This document shows positions 52,330 through 63,655 of a stretch of DNA of 64,000 nucleotides, piece by piece. Source of the stretch: Moraxella sp. VT-16-12 (GTDB lineage Bacteria; Pseudomonadota; Gammaproteobacteria; Pseudomonadales; Moraxellaceae). The notes below the pieces were generated by a model that was given only the letters and a program-made list of their open reading frames with translations, made no database searches and was not told where the DNA came from. The position numbers and the translations under genes are program-made. Location of the stretch: NCBI RefSeq assembly GCF_002224245.2, contig NZ_NKHK02000001.1:124001-188000 (forward strand), written 5' to 3'. The first letter of the stretch is position 1, and each line of letters starts with the position of its first letter.

Positions 52330-54207
52330 ATGAACTTTACCACAAACTACGGCGTGATTGTCATCGGTGGCGGACACGCTGGCACAGAAGCTGCCCTTGC
52401 ATCTGCTCGTATGGGCGTGCCAACTTTGCTCATCACCCACAACATTGAGACACTTGGGCAGATGAGCTGTAACCCTGCCATTGGCGGTATTGGTAAATCG
52501 CATTTGGTGCGTGAAGTGGACGCACTGGGTGGGGCGATGGCGTTGGCAACCGACAAAGCTGGCATTCAGTTTCGGGTGTTAAATAGCCGTAAAGGGGCAG
52601 CGGTGCGTGCCACTCGGGCTCAGGCTGACCGCATTTTATACAAAGCCGCCATTCGTGGGGTGCTAGAAAATGAGCCCAATTTACATATTTTTGCCCAAGG
52701 GGTGGATGACATTTTGGTAGAAAACGGGCGAGCGGTTGCGGTGATGACTGCCACAGGGGTGCGTTTTAATGCTCGTGCAGTGGTGCTGACATCTGGGACG
52801 TTTTTGGGTGGGGTGATTCATGTGGGGCTAAAACACCAAAGTGGCGGGCGGGCAGGGGACATGCCATCTATCCGCTTGGCTGACCGTTTGCGTGAGTTAA
52901 ACTTGCCTGTGGGTCGGCTAAAAACAGGCACGCCAGCACGCATTGATGCTCGCAGTGTGGATTTTAGCGTCATGCAAGTACAGCATGGTGATACACCGCT
53001 GCCTGTGATGAGCTACATGGGCGATGTGTCTATGCACCCACGCCAAATCCCTTGCTACATCACGCACACCAACGAACGCACCCATGACATCATCCGAGCC
53101 AATCTTGACCAAAGCCCCATGTTTAGCGGTAAGATTGAAGGGGTTGGTCCTAGATATTGTCCGTCCATTGAGGATAAGATTTATCGCTTTGCTGACAAAG
53201 ACAGCCATCAGATTTTTATAGAGCCAGAGGGCTTGACCACGCATGAGCTGTATCCTAATGGCATCTCTACCAGTTTGCCTTTTGAGGTGCAGGTGGATTT
53301 TATTCACTCAATGCGTGGGCTAGAAAACGCTCACATCACTCGCCCTGGCTATGCCATTGAGTATGATTATTTTGACCCACAAAACCTAAAACCCACCCTA
53401 GAAACCAAATCTATTGATAATTTGTACTTTGCAGGACAAATCAACGGCACCACAGGCTACGAAGAAGCGGCAGCCCAAGGCTTATTAGCTGGGTTAAACG
53501 CCGCTTTACAAGTACAAAATAAAGAGTCGTGGACACCACAAAGACACGAGGCGTATCTAGGCGTACTGGTGGACGACCTGATTACGCACGGCACCAAAGA
53601 GCCATATCGCATGTTTACCAGTCGTGCCGAACATCGCTTGCTGTTGCGTGAGGATAATGCCGATGAAAGGCTGACCACCATTGGGCGAAAATTGGGCTTG
53701 GTGGACGATGAAAGATGGTCAAAATTTAGCCAAAAACAAGAAGCGATAGAGCGTGAAACCGCTCGCCTAAAAGACATTTGGGCAACTCCCAACAATGAGC
53801 TTGGTAAAGCCTTTATGGCAAACACAGGCGAGGTTTTGACCAAAGAAAATCGTCTGCTTGACCTTTTAAAACGCCCCAACATCACCTTTGCCGACATCGC
53901 CAAAGTCTCTGACAGCACGGTCGCTGATGACGTGGGCGAGCAGATTGAGATTGGTGTCAAATACGCAGGTTATATAGACCGCCAAAATGACGAAATACAG
54001 CAGATGAAACGCCTAGAAAACACCGCTTTGCCACTAGATTTTGATTATGCGTCTGTGTCGGGGCTATCCAATGAAATCGTGCAAAAACTGACGCACATAC
54101 GCCCAGCCACGCTCGGGCAAGCCAGTCGTATCAGTGGGGTTACGCCTGCGGCAATCAGCCTTTTGGCGATGACGGTTAAAAAGCGTAAGGTATTTACTAA
54201 TGAATGA
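52330..54207 (+). CDS. mnmG: tRNA uridine-5-carboxymethylaminomethyl modification enzyme MnmG (GidA)
   Basis: FAD enzyme that with MnmE modifies the wobble uridine of several tRNAs. FAD loop [21 protein letters not shown] at the N-terminus; the family hallmarks [20 protein letters not shown] and [18 protein letters not shown]-type region (here [19 protein letters not shown]); [20 protein letters not shown] later. The helical C-terminus carries [20 protein letters not shown]. 625 aa is standard. mnmE is not in the window. Confidence 0.96.
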   Translation: MNFTTNYGVIVIGGGHAGTEAALASARMGVPTLLITHNIETLGQMSCNPAIGGIGKSHLVREVDALGGAMALATDKAGIQFRVLNSRKGAAVRATRAQADRILYKAAIRGVLENEPNLHIFAQGVDDILVENGRAVAVMTATGVRFNARAVVLTSGTFLGGVIHVGLKHQSGGRAGDMPSIRLADRLRELNLPVGRLKTGTPARIDARSVDFSVMQVQHGDTPLPVMSYMGDVSMHPRQIPCYITHTNERTHDIIRANLDQSPMFSGKIEGVGPRYCPSIEDKIYRFADKDSHQIFIEPEGLTTHELYPNGISTSLPFEVQVDFIHSMRGLENAHITRPGYAIEYDYFDPQNLKPTLETKSIDNLYFAGQINGTTGYEEAAAQGLLAGLNAALQVQNKESWTPQRHEAYLGVLVDDLITHGTKEPYRMFTSRAEHRLLLREDNADERLTTIGRKLGLVDDERWSKFSQKQEAIERETARLKDIWATPNNELGKAFMANTGEVLTKENRLLDLLKRPNITFADIAKVSDSTVADDVGEQIEIGVKYAGYIDRQNDEIQQMKRLENTALPLDFDYASVSGLSNEIVQKLTHIRPATLGQASRISGVTPAAISLLAMTVKKRKVFTNE

Positions 54208-55030
54208 TTTAAAGGCTTTGGCACAGCAGACGCTACATATCAGCCAAACAGGCAAACTGCCCACCAAAAACGGCGTGGTGGATTTTTTAAGTGAGCAAAC
54301 ATTTGCCCAAGACAACAGCGTGTTATTTGCCCCTGATACTTTGCAAAACCTGCTTGATGAGTGTTTGGCAAATCCTAAGCAGGGTGTGCCATGCCAGATA
54401 GACGTTTGGGCGTGTAGCACCCAAGAAGCGGCGTTTAAGATGAGCAAGCAGGGCGATGTGGTGCTACTGAATTTTGCATCTGCCAAAAATATTGGTGGCG
54501 GATTTTTGGGCGGGGCAAAAGCCCAAGAAGAAGACCTATGCCGAGCGTCAGGTTTATATTTGTGCCAAAGTACTTGCCCAGACTATTACCAACAAAATAA
54601 AGCTGAAAAATCAGCCATTTATACCGATTATATGATATATTCGCCCCGTGTGCCGTTTTTTCGGGTGGATAATCAATCGCTGCTTGATGAGATATTTTTG
54701 TCATCGGTGATTACTGCTCCTGCCCCAAATATGGGGGCGTATCTTGCCAAACACACAGATGGCAAAGAGCTGGTGGAGCGTGCTTTTGTTCGGCGTGTTG
54801 GACTGCTGCTTGCTCTTATCAAACATCTGGGCTACAAACGGCTCATATTAGGAGCTTGGGGCTGTGGCGTGTTTAAAAATGACCCAGCATTTGTCGCTCA
54901 TGCCTTTTATCAGTGGCTCACTCACCCTGCCTTTGTGGCAAGTTTTGAGCAGGTGGCGTTTGCCATTTATGACCATAGCAAAGACAAACGCACTTTACAA
55001 AGTTTTCGTCAACAGTTTGTGGGTGCGTGA
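54200..55030 (+). CDS. Bacterial-type PARG-like macrodomain protein (TIGR02452 family)
   Basis: 276-aa protein with a poly(ADP-ribose) glycohydrolase-type macrodomain. The PARG signature GGG-x(6-8)-QEE is visible as [13 protein letters not shown] (Gly99-101, Glu110-Glu111), after [14 protein letters not shown]. Further landmarks are [23 protein letters not shown] and [14 protein letters not shown]. The enzyme class removes ADP-ribose from proteins or hydrolyses poly(ADP-ribose). No ADP-ribosyltransferase is adjacent. The start overlaps mnmG by eight bases and the stop overlaps the next gene. Confidence 0.85.
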   Translation: MNDLKALAQQTLHISQTGKLPTKNGVVDFLSEQTFAQDNSVLFAPDTLQNLLDECLANPKQGVPCQIDVWACSTQEAAFKMSKQGDVVLLNFASAKNIGGGFLGGAKAQEEDLCRASGLYLCQSTCPDYYQQNKAEKSAIYTDYMIYSPRVPFFRVDNQSLLDEIFLSSVITAPAPNMGAYLAKHTDGKELVERAFVRRVGLLLALIKHLGYKRLILGAWGCGVFKNDPAFVAHAFYQWLTHPAFVASFEQVAFAIYDHSKDKRTLQSFRQQFVGA

Positions 55031-55998
55031 TGACTCAAAGTGCCTTGGTGCAAGCCCTAGCATTTGCCTTCGCCATTGTGTTTCCAAACCTAGCCTTGAT
55101 GGGGCTAGGTTTTTTGATGCGTAAAAAATCTTGGCTTGACACCAGTTTTATTGATGTGGCATCTAAGCTGGTGTTTAATTTTGCTTTGCCGTGTTTGCTG
55201 TTTTTGAGCGTCATTAAAAGTGATGTTAATTATCAAGAGCAGCTGATATTGCTGATGGCAGGTGTGGCGACCACATTTGGGCTGTTTTTTGGGGCGGAGC
55301 TTTATGCTAAGTTTTTTGTGCCAAACCTGCCTGACAAAGGCGTGTTTGTGCAAGGCGTGTTTCGCTCCAACATGGCGATTATTTCTTTGTCTGTGGCAAC
55401 CAACGCCTATGGTGAGCTTGGGGCGAGTATTGGGGCGGTGTACATGGGGCTTTTGACCATTTTGTACAATGTCTTGTCGGTCATCACCTTATCACGCACC
55501 CAACAACGCAAAAACTTATCCGCCCAAAGTCGTGATGTCATCATCAAGATTTTTAAAAATCCGCTCATTATCGCCCTAGTATCAGCGTTTGTTTATAAAG
55601 CAATAGGGTTACCTTTGCCGCCACAGCCCATCACCAAAACAGGTGAGCTGTTGTCTGCCATTGCATTGCCACTGGCACTGATTTGTGCAGGAGCGACACT
55701 TGATGTTAAGTCTATGTTGGGGCTGTCTGGTGTGTCCATGCAGGCAAGTCTTGGGCGGATTGTGGTTGCGCCACTGTTTGCGGTGCTGATGGGAGTAGCG
55801 TTTGATTTGTCAGCGGTACAGTTTGGCGTGCTGTTTATCATGGTTAGCAGCCCTGCCGCCGCTGCCAGTTATGTCATGGCAAAGGCGATGGGTGGTAATG
55901 ATACGTTGGCTGCCAATATTTTGGCATTTACCACCGTGTTTGGCATGATAGGCATGGCGGTGGGTATGGCGTGGCTAAGGGTGCTGGGCTGGGTTTGA
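55030..55998 (+). CDS. AEC-family transporter (auxin efflux carrier type)
   Basis: 322-aa membrane protein with about ten hydrophobic segments. The opening (FPNLALMGLGFLMRKKSWLD) and the ending segments (SPAAAASYVMAKAMGGNDTL and TTVFGMIGMAVGMAWLRVLG) are typical of the AEC family, secondary carriers for organic acids or other metabolites. Substrate unknown. The ATG at 55030 overlaps the upstream stop (TGATG); a GTG at 55027 is in frame. Confidence 0.85.
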   Translation: MTQSALVQALAFAFAIVFPNLALMGLGFLMRKKSWLDTSFIDVASKLVFNFALPCLLFLSVIKSDVNYQEQLILLMAGVATTFGLFFGAELYAKFFVPNLPDKGVFVQGVFRSNMAIISLSVATNAYGELGASIGAVYMGLLTILYNVLSVITLSRTQQRKNLSAQSRDVIIKIFKNPLIIALVSAFVYKAIGLPLPPQPITKTGELLSAIALPLALICAGATLDVKSMLGLSGVSMQASLGRIVVAPLFAVLMGVAFDLSAVQFGVLFIMVSSPAAAASYVMAKAMGGNDTLAANILAFTTVFGMIGMAVGMAWLRVLGWV

Positions 55999-56003
55999 CC
56001 AAT

Positions 56004-56034
56004 AAAAAAAGTGGCGGAAAATCCACCACTTTTT
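56004..56034. terminator. Bidirectional terminator
   Basis: AAAAAGTGG and CCACTTTTT pair, with an inner GG/CC, around a short loop; A and T runs are outside. It lies between the convergent AEC transporter gene and rpsA. Confidence 0.83.
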
Positions 56035-56045
56035 ATTAGGTACAA

Positions 56046-57722
56046 TTATTGACCTTTTAGTTGGTCAGCAAAGATGTCGCCTAGGGTTTTAGGTTGATTA
56101 TCAATGCTGGCATTTGATAGTTCTTTGATGGCAGCACGCTCATCTGCTTCATCTTTGGCTTTGATAGACAAAGTGATGTTGCGTGATTTGCGGTCAGCAC
56201 GAACAATCTTAGCTTCTACTTCGTCGCCAACGCTAAGTACTTTGCTGGCATCTTCGGTGCGCTCACGAGCGATGTCGGCCACAGACAGATAACCTTCTAC
56301 GTCATCAGCCAAAGCAATAACAGCACCTTTGGCATCTACTTCTTTGACTGTGCCTTTAACCACAGCACCGCGTTCGTTTTGAGCTAGGTATTCGCTAAAT
56401 GAATCAGAGCTGAGTTGTTTGATACCTAGGCTGATACGGTTAGCTTCTGCGTCTACTTGTAGTACCTGAGCTTCTACGGTGTCGCCTTTGGTGTAGCTAC
56501 GGATGGCTTCTTCGCCGTTTTCGGTCCAAGAAATGTCTGACAAATGCACCAAACCATCAATACCGCCTTCTAAGCCGATAAACAGACCAAAATCGGTGAT
56601 TGATTTGATGGTGCCAGTGATTTTATCGCCTTTGGTGTATTTTTTATCAAACTCTTCCCACGGATTTGCCATGGTTTGTTTGATACCAAGACTGATACGA
56701 CGACGCTCGCCATCAATTTCTAGCACCATCACATTAACTTCATCACCCACTTGTACCACTTTTGATGGGTGGATGTTTTTGTTGGTGTGGTCCATCTCTG
56801 AAACGTGCACTAATCCTTCTACGCCCTCAGCAATCTCTGCAAAGCAACCGTAGTCAGTTAAGTTGGTAACACGAGCTTTGGTGATGGTACCAACAGGATA
56901 AGTTTGCTCAACTTCTGTCCATGGGTCAGCACCAAGCTGTTTTAGACCTAGGCTCACACGATTACGCTCACGGTCAAATTTAAGCACTTTAACGGTCAAA
57001 TCTTGACCAACTTCCACTGCTTCTGATGGGTGCTTAATGCGTTTCCATGCCATATCAGTGATGTGTAGTAAGCCATCAATGCCACCCAAATCAACGAACG
57101 CACCATAGTCAGTTAGGTTTTTCACGATGCCTTGTACTTCCATGCCTTCTTCTAGTTTGGCAAGTAGCTCATCACGCTCAGCAGAGTTTTCAGCTTCCAT
57201 GACGGCACGGCGAGAAACCACGATGTTGTTGCGTAGTTTGTCAATCTTGATGACTTTAAATTCAAGCTCTTTGCCTTCTAGGTGAGTGGTCTCACGCACA
57301 GGACGCACATCTACCAAAGAGCCTGGTAGGAACGCACGTACAGAGCCAATCTCAACGGTAAAGCCACCTTTAACCTTAGATGAAATCAAACCAGTTACAA
57401 TTTCGTCATTTTCATGCAACTGTTCCAAAGCACGCCAGCTTTCTTCACGTTTGGCTTTTTCACGAGATAGGACAGTTTGACCCATGCCGTTGTCCACTTT
57501 CTCAACAACCACATCAACGCTATCGCCAACAGCTACTTCAAGCTCGCCATTTTCGTCCAAAAATTCACCACGGTCAATCACGCCTTCGGATTTTAGACCA
57601 GTATCCACAGTGATTAGCTTGTCATCAATAGCAACGATTTTGCCAGAGATGACAGTGCCGATTTCTACTTTGATTTCGTTGGCGTTGCTTTGTGCAAACA
57701 GCTCAGCAAATGATAAACTCAT
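56046..57722 (-). CDS. rpsA: 30S ribosomal protein S1
   Basis: Binds mRNA on the 30S subunit and promotes translation initiation. Six S1 (OB-fold) repeats can be followed through 558 aa, for example [60 protein letters not shown] and [24 protein letters not shown] lies upstream of the ATG at 57722. In many proteobacteria it follows cmk directly; here one extra gene separates them. Confidence 0.97.
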   Translation of the reverse strand: MSLSFAELFAQSNANEIKVEIGTVISGKIVAIDDKLITVDTGLKSEGVIDRGEFLDENGELEVAVGDSVDVVVEKVDNGMGQTVLSREKAKREESWRALEQLHENDEIVTGLISSKVKGGFTVEIGSVRAFLPGSLVDVRPVRETTHLEGKELEFKVIKIDKLRNNIVVSRRAVMEAENSAERDELLAKLEEGMEVQGIVKNLTDYGAFVDLGGIDGLLHITDMAWKRIKHPSEAVEVGQDLTVKVLKFDRERNRVSLGLKQLGADPWTEVEQTYPVGTITKARVTNLTDYGCFAEIAEGVEGLVHVSEMDHTNKNIHPSKVVQVGDEVNVMVLEIDGERRRISLGIKQTMANPWEEFDKKYTKGDKITGTIKSITDFGLFIGLEGGIDGLVHLSDISWTENGEEAIRSYTKGDTVEAQVLQVDAEANRISLGIKQLSSDSFSEYLAQNERGAVVKGTVKEVDAKGAVIALADDVEGYLSVADIARERTEDASKVLSVGDEVEAKIVRADRKSRNITLSIKAKDEADERAAIKELSNASIDNQPKTLGDIFADQLKGQ

Positions 57723-57916
57723 TATGTTACCTTAAAAATAACCGTAGCCTGTCTAGCCAGTACGGTGTTAGTTGGGTGGGGTTGTCAAGAAATGCTAGTT
57801 TTGGCTTGACAAGCCACAAAAAAATCTTTGATATTATAACACGATTTTTGCTAAAAACACACATGTTTTATGTTATGTGATATGAATTTTACAATAAAAT
57901 GCGTGCTACTAAGGCG

Positions 57917-59065
57917 TTACCAAAATTTCCAAAACGGTTTGGGTTTTTGTGTTTTGGGAGTTTCTTGCGTGGGCAACGTGAGTGAGCCGATATGAAATAA
58001 AGTTTGTATGTTGGCAAAATCCAACTGTGTCGCTTGGTTATCGTCATCTGCTAAAAAAGTATTTAATAAATTAAAAGCAGCACTCATCATGGCTAATTGT
58101 AAAAATTGTTTTTGATGGTGGTAGCCATCATCTAATAATTGTTGTGCAAGCTCTAATGATTGGCAAAAAAGCATCTCTTGTGTCAAATCAATCAAAATGG
58201 TGTCGTTATCATCATTATTGGCATAAGCAGTTTTTGGAAATTCTCCTTGTACGCCAAGTGCTTTTATAAACACCATGCCAAAGGCTTCTGGGATAAATGC
58301 GGCACATTTTTGGGCATCTAATTGAGTCAATCCCAGTGCTTGTATTGGTTCAATGGCATCGTATTGGTTGTCATACTGAGAAATCAGATAAGCAATCCTA
58401 TTGATGTCTATGCCACTTTTTAAAATCAAAAATTGTCGTATGGAATAAAAATTATCGGATTTTTTCCAAGAAAAATTTTCCACAAGTGGCATGATTGTTT
58501 GACAATGCTTATTGTTGAATAAGGCTTCATACGCAATCACTTGTGAATTAGATTGACCATAATATAAACGTAGCCAGTGTGTGCCTTGTGTTAAAGGCAA
58601 TTTTTTAATTTCGTGAACGTATTCATCATGCCAGCTAAAACCCAAATCGTCAGGAACATTGCCACGACTGATGACATTGCCTAATATCGCTGTAAATGCT
58701 TGTTGATTGATTTGCCAAGTTTCTTTTTTTACTTGCTCATCAAATTTATCAGTAAAAAACGCAGATAATAACACATGAAAAGAGCTGACGGTAAAATGAT
58801 AAACCGCATCATTTATCATTTGTTCATCATCTTGACCAAAGCCACTAAATGACTCAATGATGGGTAACAGTCCATAAAATAGCACAACATCCATTTGTAT
58901 GGATTTTTGGGCAGGATTATCGGCATGATGGACAAATAAACGAACTTCCAATCTAATATTTTGATTGGTAAATTCAAGCGTATTGTCTTGCCGCACCGCA
59001 TCAATGCCGTGATTGGCAAATAATTCTTGAATGATTGTGGTGGTGGTTATTTCAAAATGAGTCAT
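57917..59065 (-). CDS. DUF6348-like protein of unknown function
   Basis: 382-aa soluble protein without signal peptide or membrane segment. The N-terminal half (QMDVVLFYGLLPIIESFSG and the following helical region with VSSFHVLLSAFF) resembles DUF6348-type immunity-like proteins as I recall them, but the match is loose. It ends in a Thr/Pro/Lys-rich tail (QKPKPFWKFW). It lies between cmk and rpsA on the same strand, 15 bases after cmk and about 195 before rpsA. Confidence 0.6.
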   Translation of the reverse strand: MTHFEITTTTIIQELFANHGIDAVRQDNTLEFTNQNIRLEVRLFVHHADNPAQKSIQMDVVLFYGLLPIIESFSGFGQDDEQMINDAVYHFTVSSFHVLLSAFFTDKFDEQVKKETWQINQQAFTAILGNVISRGNVPDDLGFSWHDEYVHEIKKLPLTQGTHWLRLYYGQSNSQVIAYEALFNNKHCQTIMPLVENFSWKKSDNFYSIRQFLILKSGIDINRIAYLISQYDNQYDAIEPIQALGLTQLDAQKCAAFIPEAFGMVFIKALGVQGEFPKTAYANNDDNDTILIDLTQEMLFCQSLELAQQLLDDGYHHQKQFLQLAMMSAAFNLLNTFLADDDNQATQLDFANIQTLFHIGSLTLPTQETPKTQKPKPFWKFW

Positions 59066-59080
59066 GGGTCTCTTTGCTGG

Positions 59081-59794
59081 TTATGTGGGTATGGGTGATT
59101 TTTGATTGATAAAATCTAAAATCTCCTCAAAGACTTCATCAACCGATTTATCTGAGCTGTCTATCACCAAGGCATCGTGAGCGGGGCGACTTGGGGCAAC
59201 ACACCGCTTTTCGTCTCGCTCATCACGGGCGATGATGTCAGCCAAAATCTTATCATAATCTGCCACTTTGCCAGCTTGTTTTAGCTGTAAAACGCGTCTG
59301 TCTGCCCTTGCTTTGGCACTGGCGGTCAAAAAAATCTTAGCATGAGCATCAGGAAAAATCACCGTACCCATATCTCGCCCATCCGCCACCAAACCTTTTT
59401 TACCAGTGGCGATGTTACGCTGCAAATCAAACAATGCTGTCCGCACCTTGACAAAAACTGCCACCTGTGATGCAAAACTGCCGACCGTTTCGGTGCGAAT
59501 GTCATCAGTCAAGGCTTTGCCATCTACCAAAATCTCTACGGTGCGATTGGTGGTGTTGGGAAGAAAAGACAGCCGTAAAGATGTGGTGAGCTTGGCAAGT
59601 TTGTCTTCATCAATATCATCGGTCAATAAATCTTGTTTGTGAGCAAGCAGTCCAACAATGCGATACAACGCTCCGCTATCTAATAGCTCAAAGCCAAAAT
59701 GCTCTGCCAAACGATAGGCGAGTGTGCCTTTGCCTGCTCCGCTTGGGCCGTCTATGGTGATGATGATGGGGTTTGTGGCTGTAGAATGTGTCAT
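59081..59794 (-). CDS. cmk: Cytidylate kinase
   Basis: Phosphorylates CMP and dCMP with ATP. Walker A GPSGAGKGTLAYRLAEHF, then LLDSGALYRIVGLLA, the CMP-binding segment RTALFDLQRNIATGKKGLVADGRD-type region (here VADGRDMGTVIFPDA) and LTASAKARADRR. About 237 aa from ATG 59794; a TTG at 59806 adds four residues. Normal length and motifs. Confidence 0.95.
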   Translation of the reverse strand: MTHSTATNPIIITIDGPSGAGKGTLAYRLAEHFGFELLDSGALYRIVGLLAHKQDLLTDDIDEDKLAKLTTSLRLSFLPNTTNRTVEILVDGKALTDDIRTETVGSFASQVAVFVKVRTALFDLQRNIATGKKGLVADGRDMGTVIFPDAHAKIFLTASAKARADRRVLQLKQAGKVADYDKILADIIARDERDEKRCVAPSRPAHDALVIDSSDKSVDEVFEEILDFINQKSPIPT

Positions 59795-59858
59795 TTTTAT
59801 GGTCAATACAATGTGGGTTTGATAAATTTACTGTTTGTTTAAAAGATAACGAAGTTTA

Positions 59859-60410
59859 TCAAGCACGCTTTGATGTGTGTTTGTCTAAGCGTTTTTGTGC
59901 TCGTCTTTGTTTAAAAAATTTGCTTAACATCGCACCGCTTTGATGTGCCAACAAGCCGCCTTGTATGGCAATGGTATGATTATAAAACTCATGTTGGGGT
60001 AAGTGCAGCTGACTGACCACCGCTCCTGCTTTTGGCTCATACGCCCCAAATACCACCCTGTCCACACGAGCATGAATCAGACTGCCAAAGCACATGGTAC
60101 AAGGCTCCAAGCTGACATATAGGGTGCTATTTGGTGGTAGGCGGTAGTTTTGCAGGTGCTGACACGCCTGACGAATGGCAATAATTTCAGCATGAGCGGT
60201 AGGGTCTTGGGTACTGATGGGGCAGTTGTAGCCTTCCCCCAAGATTTTACCATCATGCACCACCACCGCACCCACAGGAATCTCACCACATGTTGCCCCA
60301 TATTTGGCAAGAGCTAAGGTATGATTCATCATCACAACATCAAACAGCGACCAAAAGCTCAATGTGCTAAAATCAACTATTTTGCTTTGGTGATGCCACA
60401 CGCCCACCAT
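59859..60410 (-). CDS. tadA: tRNA-specific adenosine deaminase
   Basis: Converts the wobble adenosine of tRNA-Arg to inosine. Zinc-site motifs: the His and catalytic Glu in PTAHAEIIAIR, and the Cys pair in LEPCTMCFGSL. GEIPVGAVVVHDGKILGEGYN precedes them as in E. coli TadA. The start is uncertain: ATG 60410, eight bases after the ung stop, is used. ATG 60332 would begin nearer to the E. coli alignment, and the longest frame (60455) overlaps ung by 38 bases. No start has a clear Shine-Dalgarno. Confidence 0.9.
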   Translation of the reverse strand: MVGVWHHQSKIVDFSTLSFWSLFDVVMMNHTLALAKYGATCGEIPVGAVVVHDGKILGEGYNCPISTQDPTAHAEIIAIRQACQHLQNYRLPPNSTLYVSLEPCTMCFGSLIHARVDRVVFGAYEPKAGAVVSQLHLPQHEFYNHTIAIQGGLLAHQSGAMLSKFFKQRRAQKRLDKHTSKRA

Positions 60411-60417
60411 ATCAGCA

Positions 60418-61131
60418 CTACTGGGGCAATGCCCAATCAATGGGTGTTTTGCCATGTTGCTCTAAATAAGCGTTGGTTTGTGAAAACGGACGAGAGCCAA
60501 AAAATCCCCCGCGATTGGCAGACAGTGGTGATGGGTGGTTGGCGGTCAGCACCAAATGGCGAGAAGTGTCAATAAACCGCCCCTTTTTCTTAGCGTAGCT
60601 CCCCCAAAGGATAAATACGGTATGCTCAGTGTGTTGGTTGATGACATCAATCACGCTGTCGGTAAACTGCTCCCAGCCACGATTTGCATGACTGCCTGCT
60701 TGACCTGCTTGTACGGTTAAAACAGCGTTTAGTAGTAGTACACCTTGATTTGCCCAATGAGTCAAATCACCATGATTGCTCACAGGAATATTTAAATCAC
60801 TTGCCAACTCACGCAAGATGTTTTGTAGGCTAGGTGGCTTGGGGATAATCACTGGCACAGAAAATGACAAGCCCATCGCTTGCCCTGCACCATGATAGGG
60901 GTCTTGTCCCAAAATCACCACTTTGACATCAGATAATGGCGTGGTGTTTAAAGCATTAAAAATATTTGCCTTGGGCGGATAAATGGTCTTGCCTTGGGCG
61001 TACTCCTGCTGTAAAAACTCACGCAGTTTTGACATGTTGTCAGACAACAGTTCGGCTGACAAGGCGTTTTTCCAGTCATCTGGAAGCTGAACTTTATCTA
61101 AAATGGCTTGTTGCTCGGCGGTGTGATTCAT
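60418..61131 (-). CDS. ung: Uracil-DNA glycosylase
   Basis: Removes uracil from DNA, first step of base excision repair. Family 1 motifs: [20 protein letters not shown] with the catalytic Asp, [24 protein letters not shown] and the DNA-intercalating [14 protein letters not shown]. 237 aa is standard. Its ATG overlaps the stop of the upstream RDD gene (ATGA). Confidence 0.96.
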   Translation of the reverse strand: MNHTAEQQAILDKVQLPDDWKNALSAELLSDNMSKLREFLQQEYAQGKTIYPPKANIFNALNTTPLSDVKVVILGQDPYHGAGQAMGLSFSVPVIIPKPPSLQNILRELASDLNIPVSNHGDLTHWANQGVLLLNAVLTVQAGQAGSHANRGWEQFTDSVIDVINQHTEHTVFILWGSYAKKKGRFIDTSRHLVLTANHPSPLSANRGGFFGSRPFSQTNAYLEQHGKTPIDWALPQ

Positions 61132-62006
61132 GGTTTGGTCTTATCTAGTTGAATGGGCTGGGCTTTGACTACTGCGGTTTTGGTTAGGCGGTCATGCCAG
61201 CCTTGATGGGTGGGGCTTTTGCTTGCCATCAGATAATTGATGGTAAGCATGACAAGTGCAGGCAAACCTGACATGATGTTGATGCCAACAAAGTATACCA
61301 CCACCAAAAAAGCGGTTCTCATAAACAGTAATGTGGCAAGTTTTGGCAATCTGTGTGTTTTTTCATCCACGACACGCACGCCCATAACCATCTTACCAAA
61401 GGACTGTCCACGCATGATGATGAGCAGTAACTGAATGCCTATCAAAGCAAGAAGCATGATGTTACTGATGGCGACTGTAGTGGCGGGGATTTTTTCGGCA
61501 AGTGCCTGAGAGTAGGCATAAGCCCCAGCGTAGTCACCAGCTTTGGCAAATTCATTGATGTCTATATGTTGAAAAAGAGCAACAAGCAAGGGCATGAGTG
61601 CCAACAAATACAAACCCACATTAATCAAAAACGCCACAAAACGTGAGCTGATACTGGCATATTCTAAGGTAGGCTCGGATTTGGATAAACTGATTGTTTG
61701 AGCAGGGTGTGTGCTTTGACTGGGTTTGCGACCATAAAGTTCTGCAACGCTGGTTCGCTGTGGGGTTTGTGTTGGCGGACGAAAATCCACATTATCCCCA
61801 AAACCCCGTGGTGGCATAGGGGTGGTGGTGTGCGGTTGATAACTGCGTTGTCCATGAGTCATCATACCAACTTTTTTCCACTCACTCATGCCTGTGTGCC
61901 ACATCAAATCATCAAGCAACACTTCACCTGTGGACAACATGGTATTTAACTCGTCCAAGCCATAAGGACCAGCTTGGACATTATTTCTTGCTAAATAAAT
62001 TTTCAT
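61128..62006 (-). CDS. RDD-family membrane protein with N-terminal GYF_2 domain
   Basis: 292-aa protein. Residues about 1-50 form a GYF_2 domain ([33 protein letters not shown]). A Pro/Thr/Ser-rich linker leads to a C-terminal RDD domain (about 125-280) with about four hydrophobic segments and the motif [17 protein letters not shown] proteins are poorly understood; some act in ion homeostasis. ATG 62006 (MKIYLAR) is used, because the longest frame from 62030 overlaps sthA and adds eight residues. Confidence 0.75.
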   Translation of the reverse strand: MKIYLARNNVQAGPYGLDELNTMLSTGEVLLDDLMWHTGMSEWKKVGMMTHGQRSYQPHTTTPMPPRGFGDNVDFRPPTQTPQRTSVAELYGRKPSQSTHPAQTISLSKSEPTLEYASISSRFVAFLINVGLYLLALMPLLVALFQHIDINEFAKAGDYAGAYAYSQALAEKIPATTVAISNIMLLALIGIQLLLIIMRGQSFGKMVMGVRVVDEKTHRLPKLATLLFMRTAFLVVVYFVGINIMSGLPALVMLTINYLMASKSPTHQGWHDRLTKTAVVKAQPIQLDKTKP

Positions 62007-62007
62007 A

Positions 62008-63633
62008 TTAAAAAATGCGATTAAGACCATTTAATGCCGCCACTCGGTAGGCTTCTGCCATGGTGGGGTAGTTAAAGGTGGTATTGATAAAATATTCTAG
62101 GGTATGACCACATTTCATGACGGCTTGCCCGATGTGGATAATCTCGGATGAATGATTGCCATAACAATGAATGCCCAAAATCTCCAAAGTTTCACGATGA
62201 AATAGGATTTTTAAGACACCAGAACGCTCACCAATGATTTGAGCTCTTGCCAAGTGCTTAAAGAACGCCTGCCCCACTTCATAGGGGATTTTTTCGGCCG
62301 TCAAGTCTTCTTCGGTTTTGCCAATGCTGGAAATCTCTGGAATGGTATAAATGCCAGTAGGCACACTGTCCACAAATTCAGCGTCTTTATCGCCCACCAT
62401 AAAGCCAGCTGCATTACGTCCTTGGTCATAAGCGGCTGACGCCAAAGATGGCCAGCCAATCACATCACCAACGGCATAAATGTGCGGTGTGGCGGTGCGA
62501 TAGGTTTTATCTACTTCTAGCTGACCACGTTTATTGGCGGACAAACCTACCGCTTCTAGCCCCAAGCCTTCGGTGTTGCCTGTGCGACCATTACACCACA
62601 GTAGGGCATCTGATTTGATTTTTTTACCACTTTTTAGGTGTAGTATCACGCAGTCATCAAATGTTTCTAAGTGGTCAATCTCTTCGTTGTTACGAATACG
62701 CACCCCAAACTGACGAAAATCGTGGCTAAGTGCGTCTGAGATTTCATTATCAAGATAGCTTAAAAGCTGGTCTTTATTATTAATCAAATCAACCACATAG
62801 CCAAGCCCTGTAAAGATGGACGCATATTCACAGCCAATGACGCCTGCCCCATAGATGATGATTTTGCGAGCCACATAATCCATTTGTAAAATCTTGTCTG
62901 AATCAAACACACGGGGGTGGTCAAAATCCAAAAAGTCAGGACGATAAGGGCGAGAGCCGACAGCAATGATGGCTTTTTCAAAAGTAACCGTCTTAACGCC
63001 TTCGTCATGATGTCCTGTTTGTTCAACTTCTAGGGTGTGTTTATCCACAAATTTGCCCCAGCCTTGAATGATGTCCACACGATTACGCTGATAAAAAATT
63101 TTGTGAGTATTGACTTGGCTTAAAATAACTTTGCGAGCCTTGCTAAGCACCTTGTTTAGGGGGATTTGAAAATTATCAGTAACTGAACTAAATAACGGGT
63201 CTCGTCTCATGCCAATGATGTTAAATACTGATTGGCGTAGTGCTTTACTGGGAATGGTGCCAACATGAGCACAGTTACCACCCACTTGGTCTCTGGGGTC
63301 AATGACGGCAACTTTTTTGCCTGATTTGGCAAGTTTCATGGCGGCCGCTTCACCCGCAGGACCTGCACCAAGTACCACCACATCATACTCAAAGCCGTGT
63401 TTGGATTTTTGTTTGGTGGCAGATAAGGCGATACGCTGACCATCTAGGGGGCTGATAAGCTGGTGAATGCTGTCTAAATCATCAGGTAAGATGGTGGATT
63501 TTTGGGCTTCACTAGCTTTGATGGTGTCGGTGGTGGGTTTGTCGTTTTTGTCATCTGTATCTAAGATGGGCTGATGGTCAAGGCTATCAGGCTGGGGGGC
63601 GTGCTGTGTGTTGGGGGTTTTGTGTTTTGACAT
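62008..63633 (-). CDS. sthA: Soluble pyridine nucleotide transhydrogenase with N-terminal extension
   Basis: Flavoprotein that exchanges reducing power between NADPH and NAD. FAD loop [21 protein letters not shown]; the active-site segment [16 protein letters not shown] has the usual SthA single Cys with a Thr in place of the second; NAD(P) loop [20 protein letters not shown]; late segment [17 protein letters not shown]. At 541 aa it is about 78 residues longer than E. coli SthA; the extra part is N-terminal, Asp/Lys/Thr/Gln-rich and probably disordered. Confidence 0.93.
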   Translation of the reverse strand: MSKHKTPNTQHAPQPDSLDHQPILDTDDKNDKPTTDTIKASEAQKSTILPDDLDSIHQLISPLDGQRIALSATKQKSKHGFEYDVVVLGAGPAGEAAAMKLAKSGKKVAVIDPRDQVGGNCAHVGTIPSKALRQSVFNIIGMRRDPLFSSVTDNFQIPLNKVLSKARKVILSQVNTHKIFYQRNRVDIIQGWGKFVDKHTLEVEQTGHHDEGVKTVTFEKAIIAVGSRPYRPDFLDFDHPRVFDSDKILQMDYVARKIIIYGAGVIGCEYASIFTGLGYVVDLINNKDQLLSYLDNEISDALSHDFRQFGVRIRNNEEIDHLETFDDCVILHLKSGKKIKSDALLWCNGRTGNTEGLGLEAVGLSANKRGQLEVDKTYRTATPHIYAVGDVIGWPSLASAAYDQGRNAAGFMVGDKDAEFVDSVPTGIYTIPEISSIGKTEEDLTAEKIPYEVGQAFFKHLARAQIIGERSGVLKILFHRETLEILGIHCYGNHSSEIIHIGQAVMKCGHTLEYFINTTFNYPTMAEAYRVAALNGLNRIF

Positions 63634-63655
63634 GGGTGTTCCTTATAAAGTATTG

